Below, piece by piece: positions 7,426 through 13,888 of a DNA stretch of 13,888 nt. This DNA comes from Phycisphaerae bacterium (GTDB lineage: Bacteria; Planctomycetota; Phycisphaerae; UBA1845), in contig JAJDDS010000286.1 in assembly GCA_029260195.1 (NCBI GenBank), positions 1 to 13,888 on the forward strand, in the 5' to 3' direction. The first letter of the stretch is position 1; every line of letters begins with the position of its first letter. Under the pieces are notes generated by a model. It was given only the letters and a program-made list of their open reading frames with translations, was not told the DNA's origin and did not search any database. The translations under genes and the position numbers were made by a program.

Positions 7426-8103
7426 ATGGGACAAAAAAACATCCTCGCGTGCCGTAGGTACGGTTTGCTGGCTCTTGCCTTCGTGGCGGTAGCAGCCACC
7501 ACGGCGCGGAGCGAGCCGATCGAGACCATTCTGGTGGATTACGTGGGGATCCCCGGTCCACCACCACTCGCGTACGACTACGACGAGATTGCGCAGGAGG
7601 GCACGCTGTCAGTCGCGATCGATTCGTTGACGATCTTGGTCGAGAGGTCGGTCGGCGGCGAGACGGTTCCGGAGTTCATCTCTGGTGTCTCGTTCACTCT
7701 GACGGCCGAGGTGCTGACAGATTTGTCGAGCCCGCCGCTCGCTGCCGGGATGTTCGCGTCGGTTCAGTTCGAGCTGTCGGCTGGCGAGACGACTCTGCTT
7801 GCAGGGTCCAACTTGGTCAATGCCGAACTGATCTACGCGGAAACAGCAATTCGCGACGTGATGTTGATCGCGGGCGGTGACGTTCCGATTACGGGGGGAG
7901 CGCTGGCGGCAGACTTCGATGTCGCAGCCACGCTCGCGGGGCTGGGATTCCTCATCCAACCCAGTACGGACGACTTCGACAGCCTCGATGTCGATCACTC
8001 CGGCGCCATCAAAGTGAACATTAATCCCATCCCCGAGCCCGCCTCGGGTCTGTTGTTTGTATTGGTAGCGGGGCTGTGCGGTCGTCGCCGGCGCCATGCG
8101 TGA
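7426..8103 (+). CDS. PEP-CTERM sorted exported protein
   Basis: This 225-residue protein is predicted to be exported and sorted by an exosortase. A basic N-terminus and hydrophobic core (about residues 8-24, LACRRYGLLALAFVAVAA) form a signal peptide. The mature region is acidic, with alternating beta-like segments (SGVSFTLTAEVL, MFASVQFELSAG). The C-terminus has the full PEP-CTERM signal: IPEPASG (202-208), a hydrophobic helix LLFVLVAGL and the arginine cluster RRRRH. No catalytic domain is visible, so the specific role is unknown; it may be an extracellular or envelope component. There is no good Shine-Dalgarno before the ATG. The gene is divergent from dnaA and followed 74 bases later by a second PEP-CTERM gene. 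No exosortase gene is in the window. Confidence 0.85.
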   Translation: MGQKNILACRRYGLLALAFVAVAATTARSEPIETILVDYVGIPGPPPLAYDYDEIAQEGTLSVAIDSLTILVERSVGGETVPEFISGVSFTLTAEVLTDLSSPPLAAGMFASVQFELSAGETTLLAGSNLVNAELIYAETAIRDVMLIAGGDVPITGGALAADFDVAATLAGLGFLIQPSTDDFDSLDVDHSGAIKVNINPIPEPASGLLFVLVAGLCGRRRRHA

Positions 8104-8177
8104 TCGTAGGTGAACCATCGGAATGAGTGGGAGGGGGGGAGCCGCCTCCGATCTCATGCAGACGGTTGGGAGAGAGA

Positions 8178-8867
8178 ATGATGCACGCTTTGCGAAGTTT
8201 TCGCGGAGGCACCCTGGTAGTGGCGGGACTCACGATGTGTGTGGCTGCTCAGGCGTCGGCGGACGTTTTGATCAGTCTTGGTACGTCCAACGTAGCCACG
8301 ACCTATACATATCCCGGTGACATAACACCGGGGGTCCTGGAACTCAGTGATACTGGACTGGGGCTCATCGCCACGTTTGACGACCAGACTCAGGCGACGC
8401 TGAGCGACGTCGAATTGCACCTGTCGGTCGCCCTCTTGAGCGAGATGGGCGATCCGAACGATGATCTGGCGCACGGTTCGTTCGGCGGCGGCCTGCTGAC
8501 CATGATGAACATCGTCCCGGAAGGTCCGGGCGTCCTCCTGTTCGAGGCGATGCTCACCGATTTTGAGCTCATGGAGGTTCTTCCCGGCTCGTATGCGGGC
8601 AGCGGTTCATTCATCAACGCCGTATACGGCGGCGACCTGTCGGGTGTTTCGCTCCCGACTGAAGGCGACCTGCTGACCTCGCTCTTCGAGTGGCACACCG
8701 GCGACGCGAACGGGGCGACCGTTGACATCGATAACTTCCTTGATGCTCCACCGGGAGGCTCCACGGTTTTTGCTGATATGGAGAACCTGAACATCCTGCC
8801 CGAACCCGGCGCGCTCGCGATTCTGGCGGTGCTGGCATGCGGGATCAAACGCGGGCGTCGGTCATAG
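8178..8867 (+). CDS. PEP-CTERM sorted exported protein
   Basis: A second PEP-CTERM protein of 229 residues. The signal peptide is MMHALRSFRG, then the core GTLVVAGLTMCVAA, with likely cleavage after AQASA (about residue 28). The mature part is acidic and rich in Gly, Leu and Asp. The C-terminal signal is LPEPGALAILAVLACGIKRGRRS compressed into residues 207-229: PEP at 208-210, hydrophobic helix, then a basic tail. The ORF is open from 8127, but GGAG (8169-8172) is five bases before the ATG at 8178 and only this start gives a normal signal peptide. It may be a distant paralogue of the preceding gene: both have similar lengths and an Asn-Ile/Leu-Asn stretch just before the PEP motif. The role of the mature region is unknown. 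A strong hairpin follows 46 bases downstream. Confidence 0.85.
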   Translation: MMHALRSFRGGTLVVAGLTMCVAAQASADVLISLGTSNVATTYTYPGDITPGVLELSDTGLGLIATFDDQTQATLSDVELHLSVALLSEMGDPNDDLAHGSFGGGLLTMMNIVPEGPGVLLFEAMLTDFELMEVLPGSYAGSGSFINAVYGGDLSGVSLPTEGDLLTSLFEWHTGDANGATVDIDNFLDAPPGGSTVFADMENLNILPEPGALAILAVLACGIKRGRRS

Positions 8868-8912
8868 ACTTCTGAGGCAAGCGTTTTCCCCACACAGCTT
8901 GCTTATGCGAAC

Positions 8913-8943
8913 ACGAGCTCGCGCGGGACGCGCGGGCTCGTTT
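8913..8943 (+). terminator. Strong hairpin after the PEP-CTERM pair
   Basis: ACGAGC-T-CGCGCG (8913-8925) pairs with CGCGCG-G-GCTCGT (8929-8941), a 13-base-pair stem with one G-T wobble and a three-base loop. Only a short T-run (TTT, 8941-8943) follows, so it is a less than ideal intrinsic terminator. It separates the PEP-CTERM genes from the top6B promoter. Confidence 0.5.
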
Positions 8944-8983
8944 CGCGCGCGGGCGATCGCATCGACGCCCAAGCGATCCTCGC

Positions 8984-9012
8984 TTGGATTGGTTGACGAC
9001 ATCCGGTATGAT
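8984..9012 (+). promoter_or_regulatory. Candidate top6B promoter
   Basis: TATGAT (9007-9012, five of six to TATAAT) has TTGGAT (8984-8989) exactly 17 bases upstream. The -35 is weak, matching three of six positions. Its place, downstream of the hairpin and about 50 bases before the top6B start, supports it. Confidence 0.4.
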
Positions 9013-9062
9013 CCGCACAGAACGGACGGAGCCGCAACCCTCCAGCCGCCAGGATGGCCGAC

Positions 9063-11024
9063 ATGAACACCAACCACGACGCCGAACCGGACGCAGCGCG
9101 CGACCAAATGACCTTCACATTCTCCGCAGCCGCGTCACGAGCATCCCGTTCAGCGAAACCGACCCAACGAATTGCAACAGAGGCGGTCGCGCCGAGCCGC
9201 ACGAACGGCATCAAGTCGAACGTCGCGGTCGAACGAACGTCCGCGAAAACGAAGCGGGCGGTGACGAGCGGCGTCGCCGAACGCATGGCTTCCCAGCAGC
9301 GCGAGATTTCGATCTCGGAGTTCTTCGCGAAGAATCGGCACCTGCTCGGATTCGATAACAAACGCAAAGCGCTGCTCACTACGGTCAAGGAGGCCGTTGA
9401 CAACAGCCTCGATGCTTGCGAAGAGGCGCGCATCCTGCCCGGGCTGCACGTGACTGTGACGCAACGCGCTGAAGACCGCTTCCGCGTCGTCGTCCGCGAC
9501 AACGGTCCCGGTATCGTGAAAGCCCAGATCCCCAATATCTTCGGAAAACTGCTCTACGGCTCGAAGTTTCACCGCCTCAAGATGTGCCGTGGGCAACAAG
9601 GCATCGGAATCAGCGCGGCGGGCATGTACGGACTCATTACGACGGGCAAGCCGATCGGTATCGTCAGCCGCACGTCCAAGCGATCCCACGCCCACCACTA
9701 CAAGTTGGCCATCGACACGAAGAAGAACCGTCCCGAGATCATGCACGACGATGAGATTGAGGTGGATTGGGCGCACGGTACGCAGGTCACCATTGACCTA
9801 GTCGCCAGCTACGTCAAGGGCCGGCAAGGCATCGACGAGTACCTCGAACAAACCGCCATCGCAAATCCGCACGTGGAGTTGCACTACACCAATCCCGCGG
9901 GCGCGCGCATCACGTGCGAGCGCGCGAGCGACGAACTCCCCGAGGAGACGCGCGAGATCAAGCCACATCCGCACGGGATTGAGCTCGGTATTCTCATGAA
10001 GATGCTGAAGGAGACGAACTCCCAGCAGGTCGGCGCGTTTCTCCAAAAGGAGTTCTCGCGCGTCAGCCCGACGGTCTGCAAGGCCGTCTGCGCGGCGGCG
10101 AAAGTGACGCCGAGAACGTGGGTCAAGCAGGTCGACTCTCACGCGGCGGAACGCATCTACAAGGCCTTTCAGGGCGTCAAGATCATGGCCCCGTCGACCG
10201 ACTGTCTGTCGCCGATCGGAACGCGCCAGATCCTGGCCGGTCTACTCAAGGGACTCAAGGCGGAGTTCTACACCGCCTCAAGCCGTAGCCCGACCGTCTA
10301 CCGTGGAAACCCGTTTCAGGTCGAGGTCGGACTGGCATTCGGCGGCGAGCTGCCCGGCGATCAGCAAGCTCGTCTCATCCGATTCGCCAATCGAGTGCCG
10401 CTCCTCTATCAGCAGTCACACTGCGCCATCTACAAGGCCATCCTCGACGCGAACTGGCGATCGTACGGCGTGCAGCAAAGCTCCGGCGCCCTGCCAAGCG
10501 GACCGCTGATCGCCATGGTCCATTTCGCCAGCGTGTGGGTGCCGTTCACGTCCGAATCAAAGGAAGCCATCGCCGACTACGACGAGATCCGAAAAGAAGT
10601 CGGCCTCGGTGTCCGTGAGTGCGCACGCAAGTTGCAGACGTTTATCCGTCGTCGCAAGCGGACGCAGCGCGAAGGTGAGCGGCGGAGCGCGTTCCTGCGT
10701 TACATCCCGGAGGTATCCGCCGCGCTGAACTCGATCACCGGACAGAGCAAGACGCGATTGAACGATGACCTGCTCGCCATCGCGCGCCGCCGGACGGAAT
10801 TGGCTGACCGCGAACTCGACGAGCACGGCCAGATCATCAGGAAGAAGAAGAGGGAACCGAAGGACGAGAACACGGTGATCGTCGAGGACAACGCCGTCCA
10901 CGCGGTGGAGGCGCTTTTTGATGACGACGACCCCCGGGTCATCACCGAACGCCGCACCCGCGCCGGCGGGAAATCCAAGAAAAAGAAGACCAACACCCGC
11001 GGCAAGAAGAAGCGGAAATCGTAA
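9063..11024 (+). CDS. top6B: DNA topoisomerase VI subunit B (type IIB, archaeal-type)
   Basis: Topoisomerase VI is the type IIB ATP-dependent enzyme that passes one duplex through another as an A2B2 tetramer; subunit B is the GHKL ATPase and transducer. Visible motifs, numbered from this start, are the N-box EAVDNSLDA (110-118), RDNGPGI (145-151), CRGQQGIGISAAGMYG (175-190) and the C-terminal stretch WVPFTSESKEAIADYDEI, whose SESK includes the switch lysine contacting ATP. An H2TH-like middle follows the ATPase domain, and a Lys/Arg-rich tail ends the protein. About 75 Ser/Ala/Thr/Arg-rich residues precede the conserved start of the family (ISEFFAKNRHLLGFDNK), a disordered-looking extension. 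The ATG at 9063 is preferred over 9054 because AGGATGG (9051-9057) then has usable spacing. The partner top6A is downstream but separated by 923 bases of inserted REP/RAYT sequence. Confidence 0.95.
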   Translation: MNTNHDAEPDAARDQMTFTFSAAASRASRSAKPTQRIATEAVAPSRTNGIKSNVAVERTSAKTKRAVTSGVAERMASQQREISISEFFAKNRHLLGFDNKRKALLTTVKEAVDNSLDACEEARILPGLHVTVTQRAEDRFRVVVRDNGPGIVKAQIPNIFGKLLYGSKFHRLKMCRGQQGIGISAAGMYGLITTGKPIGIVSRTSKRSHAHHYKLAIDTKKNRPEIMHDDEIEVDWAHGTQVTIDLVASYVKGRQGIDEYLEQTAIANPHVELHYTNPAGARITCERASDELPEETREIKPHPHGIELGILMKMLKETNSQQVGAFLQKEFSRVSPTVCKAVCAAAKVTPRTWVKQVDSHAAERIYKAFQGVKIMAPSTDCLSPIGTRQILAGLLKGLKAEFYTASSRSPTVYRGNPFQVEVGLAFGGELPGDQQARLIRFANRVPLLYQQSHCAIYKAILDANWRSYGVQQSSGALPSGPLIAMVHFASVWVPFTSESKEAIADYDEIRKEVGLGVRECARKLQTFIRRRKRTQREGERRSAFLRYIPEVSAALNSITGQSKTRLNDDLLAIARRRTELADRELDEHGQIIRKKKREPKDENTVIVEDNAVHAVEALFDDDDPRVITERRTRAGGKSKKKKTNTRGKKKRKS

Positions 11025-11046
11025 CCGTCAGGGTGGCTCGGAGCAG

Positions 11047-11067
11047 GTAGGGCGGGTTCCACCCGCC
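11047..11067 (+). repeat. REP palindrome 1 (GTAG class), forward
   Basis: A GTAG head (11047-11050) is followed by stem GGCGGGT (11051-11057), loop TCC and stem ACCCGCC (11061-11067). GTAG plus a GC-rich imperfect palindrome is the form recognised by REP-associated tyrosine transposases. It lies 22 bases after the top6B stop and 24 bases before the transposase start. Confidence 0.85.
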
Positions 11068-11091
11068 GGCGCCGCCAAGTAGAATGCAGAA

Positions 11092-11637
11092 ATGCCAAAC
11101 TACGTCCGATGGCGCGAGGACGGTGCTACATACTTCTTCACGGTTGTGGCTCAAGGTCGTCGACGTCTGTTCGACAACGAGGCCGCACGGAAGATCCTCC
11201 GTCGCGCTTTCGTCGAGGTCCGGCAGCGTTGGGCGTTCGACATGTTCGCCTGCGTGCTGCTCCCGGATCACTTGCACTGTGTCTGGGCGCTTCCGCCCGG
11301 TGATGACGATTTCCCGCTCCGTTGGGCGAACATCAAGCGGCGCTTCACGCAAGGGTACTTGTCCTCGGGCGGTACCGCGCTGCCGGTAACCGACAGCCGT
11401 CGCCGCCACAACGAGCGGGGTGTCTGGCAGCCGCGCTATTGGGAGCATCGTGTTCGTGACGAGAATGAGATGTACGCGTACCGTGATTACATTCACTTGA
11501 ACCCGGTCAAACATGGCTACGTGCGCGACCCCCTCGATTGGCCGTGGTCGAGCGTGCATCGCCATTTGCAATTAGGTTGGCTGGACCGGGATTGGACAGC
11601 GTGGACGCCGATCACAACTTACGTCGTGGGCGAGTAG
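11092..11637 (+). CDS. REP-associated tyrosine transposase (RAYT, Y1/HUH family)
   Basis: This 181-residue protein is a single-domain HUH-type transposase of the IS200/IS605-related RAYT group, which nicks single-stranded REP hairpins through a tyrosine. The HUH motif is LPDHLHCVW with H60 and H62. The catalytic tyrosine is probably Y133 in YRDYIHLNPVKHGYV. The RAYT-typical segment VWQPRYWEHRVRDENEM (111-127) lies between them. Length and motifs are complete, so it should be active. It is flanked by GTAG REP palindromes, its probable substrates. Its TAG stop (11635-11637) is part of the GTAG head of REP 2. No strong Shine-Dalgarno precedes the ATG. It reads in the direction of top6B and top6A. 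Confidence 0.93.
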   Translation: MPNYVRWREDGATYFFTVVAQGRRRLFDNEAARKILRRAFVEVRQRWAFDMFACVLLPDHLHCVWALPPGDDDFPLRWANIKRRFTQGYLSSGGTALPVTDSRRRHNERGVWQPRYWEHRVRDENEMYAYRDYIHLNPVKHGYVRDPLDWPWSSVHRHLQLGWLDRDWTAWTPITTYVVGE

Positions 11638-11654
11638 GGCGGGTTCCACCCGCC
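11634..11654 (+). repeat. REP palindrome 2 (GTAG class), forward
   Basis: Head, both stems and the TCC loop are identical to REP 1, in the same orientation: GTAG (11634-11637), GGCGGGT (11638-11644), TCC, ACCCGCC (11648-11654). The GTAG contains the stop codon of the RAYT gene. The GAGGAG just after it can serve as a ribosome binding site for the small ORF at 11668. Confidence 0.85.
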
Positions 11655-11660
11655 GAGGAG
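11655..11660 (+). promoter_or_regulatory. Shine-Dalgarno at the REP 2 border
   Basis: GAGGAG directly abuts REP 2 and is seven bases before the ATG at 11668. It is the best-looking ribosome binding site in the island and supports translation of the small ORF. Confidence 0.5.
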
Positions 11661-11667
11661 ACTGACA

Positions 11668-11931
11668 ATGTGCTGGCGCATAGCATACATTGCGGCATGG
11701 GTGCTGGCTGGAGTCGTGTGCATTTGGACGACACAGAATGGCAAGAACATTGGGCTCGCATTGTTGCTCGCTATGTGTGCGTTCCACCTCCAAGTGTTCC
11801 CGGGGTTCGATGACCCGATTTCCCGTTGTTGTGGAGGCGTCGTTGTGGCTTACTTGGTTATTCAGGCCTTTTTTTTCGGTAAGCGAGATCAGAACTCGCT
11901 GAATCGGCGGGTAAAACCCGCCCTACCATGA
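11668..11931 (+). CDS. Small predicted membrane protein between two REPs
   Basis: This 87-residue ORF of unknown function has three hydrophobic stretches of membrane-segment type: IAYIAAWVLAGVVCIW (about 5-20), NIGLALLLAMCAFHLQVF (27-44) and GGVVVAYLVIQAFFF (56-70). A basic tail, GKRDQNSLNRRVKP, follows. It has a strong Shine-Dalgarno (11655-11660). Its last codons, RRVKPALP, are encoded by the inverted REP 3, so the native C-terminus was probably replaced or extended when the REP arrived. Composition is less GC-rich than neighbouring genes. It could be a REP-captured cargo gene or a chance ORF; no family is recognised. Confidence 0.45.
   Translation: MCWRIAYIAAWVLAGVVCIWTTQNGKNIGLALLLAMCAFHLQVFPGFDDPISRCCGGVVVAYLVIQAFFFGKRDQNSLNRRVKPALP
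11906..11926 (-). repeat. REP palindrome 3 (GTAG class), inverted
   Basis: On the minus strand GTAG (11926-11923) is followed by GGCGGGT, loop TTT and ACCCGCC, the same stem as REP 1 and 2 but with a different loop and opposite orientation. REP 2 and REP 3 thus form a head-out inverted pair around the small ORF, like a bacterial interspersed mosaic element. It ends 21 bases before top6A. Confidence 0.85.
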
Positions 11932-11947
11932 CGATTAGGAAACTCGA

Positions 11948-13102
11948 ATGGCGAAAAAGAAGACTACGAAGCGCAAAGCCGTGTCCAAGATGAGCGGCGA
12001 CGCTTCCAAGCGCGGTACGCAAACGAAGACGCAAAGCCAAATCACCGGGTTGGCTGAGTCGGTCATCAAGCACATCGACGCCAAGCGGAATCCGACGATC
12101 TCCGTTCCCACGCGCACGCTGAGCAACGTCTCGTTCAACAAGCGCAAGGGCATCATCGAGATGGGCGACGCGACGGCGGAACGGCCGTTCTTCGACCTGG
12201 GCAACGCACGGCGGTTCATGCAGACCATGCTCATGTCCAGCGAGCTGCTCAAACTCCAGGAGCAGCACAAGACCACCAGCATCCGTGACATGTTCTACCG
12301 CTGCAAACACACCGTCGAGGGCACCAAGGAGGAGACGTTCACCGATCAGGACGAATCCGATCCGGTCATCGAGGATCTCGAGGTGACGCTCAAAACGCTC
12401 CGTGAAGAGTTGCGCATCTTCGCCAATCCCGACGGTACCATGGTCGGACCCATGACCATCCGCGACTCCGGCGACGAGATCGACCTGTCGCGCATGGGAA
12501 GCGGCGGATGGGCTGTCCCGTCCATCGTCGAGCCCGACGTCGTCCAACTGGTCAAGAGCAACGCCAAGTTCATTCTCCTCGTCGAGAAAGCCGCCATCTG
12601 GGGCCGGTTTAACGAGGACCGCTTCTGGGAAAAGCACAAGTGCATGCTCATCACCGGCAGAGGTCAGCCGCCGCGCGGCGTGCGACGTTTGTGCTTCCGC
12701 ATGGTGAACGAACTCAAGCTGCCGCTCTACGTCCTGGTCGATAACGACCCGTGGGGCTACTATATCTACAGTGTGGTCAAGCAGGGTTCGATCAACCTGG
12801 CCTTCGAGTCGGCCCGGATGGCGGTCCCACAGGCGCGGTTCATCGGCATGAGCAGCTACGACGCAGCCGAGTTCGACATCGCGCCGAATCTGACGTTGCG
12901 TTTGAACGACAAGGACATCGCCCGTGCTAAGGAGATCATGCACTATCCGTGGTTCGCCGATCGCCGTTGGCAGCGGGAGATCAAGCACATGCTCAAGCTC
13001 GGCGTCAAGCTCGAGCTGGAAGCCCTCTCCAACAAGGACTTCTCCTTCATCGCAGACGCCTACGTCCCCCAGAAACTCAAAAAGCGCAAGTGGCTGGATT
13101 GA
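11948..13102 (+). CDS. top6A: DNA topoisomerase VI subunit A (Spo11-like)
   Basis: Subunit A cleaves both DNA strands through a tyrosine and is the homologue of the meiotic break-maker Spo11. The 384-residue product has the winged-helix catalytic motif SIRDMFYRCK with Y117 as nucleophile; the preceding residue is F where many homologues have Y. The TOPRIM domain shows LLVEKAAIW (E213), LITGRGQPPRG (235-244) and VDNDPWGYYIYSVVKQGS (264-281), with D265 and D267 as metal ligands. Catalytic residues are therefore intact. The N-terminus is Lys-rich (AKKKTTKRK) and about 35 residues longer than the conserved core needs. The start is supported by AGGA (11937-11940) seven bases upstream. It lies 923 bases after top6B on the same strand, so expression depends on read-through across the REP hairpins or on an unseen internal promoter. 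Confidence 0.96.
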   Translation: MAKKKTTKRKAVSKMSGDASKRGTQTKTQSQITGLAESVIKHIDAKRNPTISVPTRTLSNVSFNKRKGIIEMGDATAERPFFDLGNARRFMQTMLMSSELLKLQEQHKTTSIRDMFYRCKHTVEGTKEETFTDQDESDPVIEDLEVTLKTLREELRIFANPDGTMVGPMTIRDSGDEIDLSRMGSGGWAVPSIVEPDVVQLVKSNAKFILLVEKAAIWGRFNEDRFWEKHKCMLITGRGQPPRGVRRLCFRMVNELKLPLYVLVDNDPWGYYIYSVVKQGSINLAFESARMAVPQARFIGMSSYDAAEFDIAPNLTLRLNDKDIARAKEIMHYPWFADRRWQREIKHMLKLGVKLELEALSNKDFSFIADAYVPQKLKKRKWLD

Positions 13103-13124
13103 ATCGCTACGTGGTGTTCTAGCC

Positions 13125-13140
13125 CGGCGGCTGGGCGCCG
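13125..13140. terminator. Short hairpin between convergent top6A and SPFH genes
   Basis: CGGCG (13125-13129) and CGCCG (13136-13140) can pair around a six-base loop in the 46-base gap between the two convergent stop codons. No proper T-run follows on either strand, so it is only a weak shared terminator candidate. Confidence 0.3.
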
Positions 13141-13148
13141 CAGATTTG

Positions 13149-13888
13149 TCATGACGATGCAACCGGTAGGATGTCGTTCGAAGCGCCGAGCACAATGGTG
13201 TTACCCGGTGTCGCCGCAAATCCGGAGACGGTCTGCAACGTTCTGAGTTTCAAGAGGTTCGGGTTCGCCTCCAACATCTTGGCGGCGTTGGCTAGGCTGC
13301 GCAGCGCGGCAGTCTCGCCGCGAGCCCGCTCGAGCGATGCCTGTGCCTCCTTTTGCGCCTTGACCACCTCGGCGAAGATCTTCTTGAGTTCCCCGGGGAA
13401 CATGACGTCCTTAATGTCGACCGTGTGCAGCTTGATGCCCATCGCCGTGGCGTCGGGTGTCACGCGCTCAAGCAAGCACTCGCCCAGCGCCTGCCGTCGG
13501 CTGAGAACATCGTCGATGATGGCGCCGCTCACTTCAGACCGGGCTGCCCATTGCAGCGAAACGTAGAGTGATTCCCGGTAGTCGGCGACCGTGTGTACCG
13601 CCTTCTCTGGATCGGTGATCTCGTAGATCGCCGCGACGCTGACCTTTAGGCCCACGTTGTCCGCGCTGAGCAACTCCTGACCGGAAACCGTGATGGTCGT
13701 GCGGCGCTTGTCGAGTACCTTCATCTCGGACCGGAACCGGAAGAAGCGATGGGCGCCGGCGCCGCATGCGGTTCGAAGCCGCCCGTTGCGGTACAGCAAC
13801 CCGAATTCGTAATCATGCACGACGACTTTGGCTACGGTGGTTCCATAGAGTATGACGAGTACGACACCCGTGCCGATCAGCGTCAACA
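13149..13888 (-). CDS. SPFH/band 7 slipin-like membrane protein (5' end at or beyond right edge)
   Basis: This is a stomatin/slipin-like member of the SPFH superfamily, which forms membrane-anchored oligomeric scaffolds. The readable 246 codons begin inside a hydrophobic anchor (LIGTGVVLVILYGTTVAKVVV). A band 7 domain follows, with TITVSGQELLSADNVGLKV, YEITDPEKAV and MGIKLHTVDIKDVMFPGELK. A helical, Ala/Glu-rich segment, VKAQKEAQASLERARGETAA, comes next, then LRTLQTV and a short C-terminal tail typical of slipins. No ATG precedes the anchor in the window and the frame stays open to the right edge. A TTG at 13886 is possible, but the real start is probably just outside. The gene is convergent with top6A and shares no obvious function with it. 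Confidence 0.85.
   Translation of the reverse strand, partial: LTLIGTGVVLVILYGTTVAKVVVHDYEFGLLYRNGRLRTACGAGAHRFFRFRSEMKVLDKRRTTITVSGQELLSADNVGLKVSVAAIYEITDPEKAVHTVADYRESLYVSLQWAARSEVSGAIIDDVLSRRQALGECLLERVTPDATAMGIKLHTVDIKDVMFPGELKKIFAEVVKAQKEAQASLERARGETAALRSLANAAKMLEANPNLLKLRTLQTVSGFAATPGNTIVLGASNDILPVASS

Larger units (their letters stand above)
11047..11926 (+). mobile_element. REP/RAYT island interrupting the top6B-top6A pair
   Basis: The 880-base unit is bounded by REP 1 and the inverted REP 3. It contains a full-length RAYT gene, REP 2 and a small membrane ORF. It fills almost the whole gap between top6B (ends 11024) and top6A (starts 11948). RAYTs are usually single-copy domesticated relatives of IS200/IS605 transposases that maintain REP repeats. 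Whether this block moved as a unit cannot be told from one window, and no target duplications were identified. Confidence 0.65.

Noticed and set aside
12283..12310. Possible loss of the catalytic tyrosine in Top6A because the motif reads FY instead of YY
   Set aside because: The second position of the pair is the nucleophile in Spo11/Top6A proteins, and it is Y117 here. The TOPRIM acidic residues are also intact.
1..13888. CRISPR array, tRNA or rRNA genes
   Set aside because: No regularly spaced direct repeats and no tRNA- or rRNA-like sequence were seen on either strand.

Overview
The window is a replication-origin neighbourhood of a GC-rich bacterium. It carries dnaA, a short AT-rich spacer that looks like oriC, dnaN, a DciA-like (DUF721) gene and gyrB, followed by the 5' part of a glutamine synthetase gene. 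To the right are two PEP-CTERM secreted proteins, both subunits of an archaeal-type DNA topoisomerase VI, and an SPFH/slipin membrane protein. Topoisomerase VI next to gyrase, PEP-CTERM surface proteins and the lack of recF in the dnaA-dnaN-gyrB block suggest a planctomycete, perhaps Phycisphaerae-like. That placement is inference from gene content, since no search could be run.

Layout. Positions 1-6910 are all on the minus strand. In transcription order they are dnaA (6910-5576), the candidate oriC (5282-5575), dnaN (5281-4187), dciA-like (4181-3792), gyrB (3764-1125) and glnA (834 to beyond the left edge). Positions 6911-7425 hold no convincing gene. They contain a candidate dnaA promoter and, further upstream, a two-hairpin element ending in a T-run on the minus strand that could be a small RNA or a terminator. 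From 7426 the genes run on the plus strand: two PEP-CTERM genes (7426-8103, 8178-8867), a strong hairpin, top6B (9063-11024), an 880-base REP/transposase island (11047-11926), and top6A (11948-13102). A convergent SPFH gene (13888-13149) enters from the right edge.

How the parts fit. The left arm encodes initiator, clamp, probable helicase-loading factor and gyrase, the usual origin toolkit. The right arm adds a second type II topoisomerase whose A and B subunits must form an A2B2 complex. The top6B-top6A pair is split by a REP-associated tyrosine transposase (RAYT), three GTAG-class REP palindromes and a small predicted membrane ORF. The island is woven into the genes: the RAYT stop codon lies inside the GTAG head of one REP, the flank of that REP supplies the ribosome binding site of the small ORF, and a third, inverted REP encodes the end of that ORF. 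This split topoisomerase VI operon is the most unusual feature seen. The candidate small RNA upstream of dnaA comes second.
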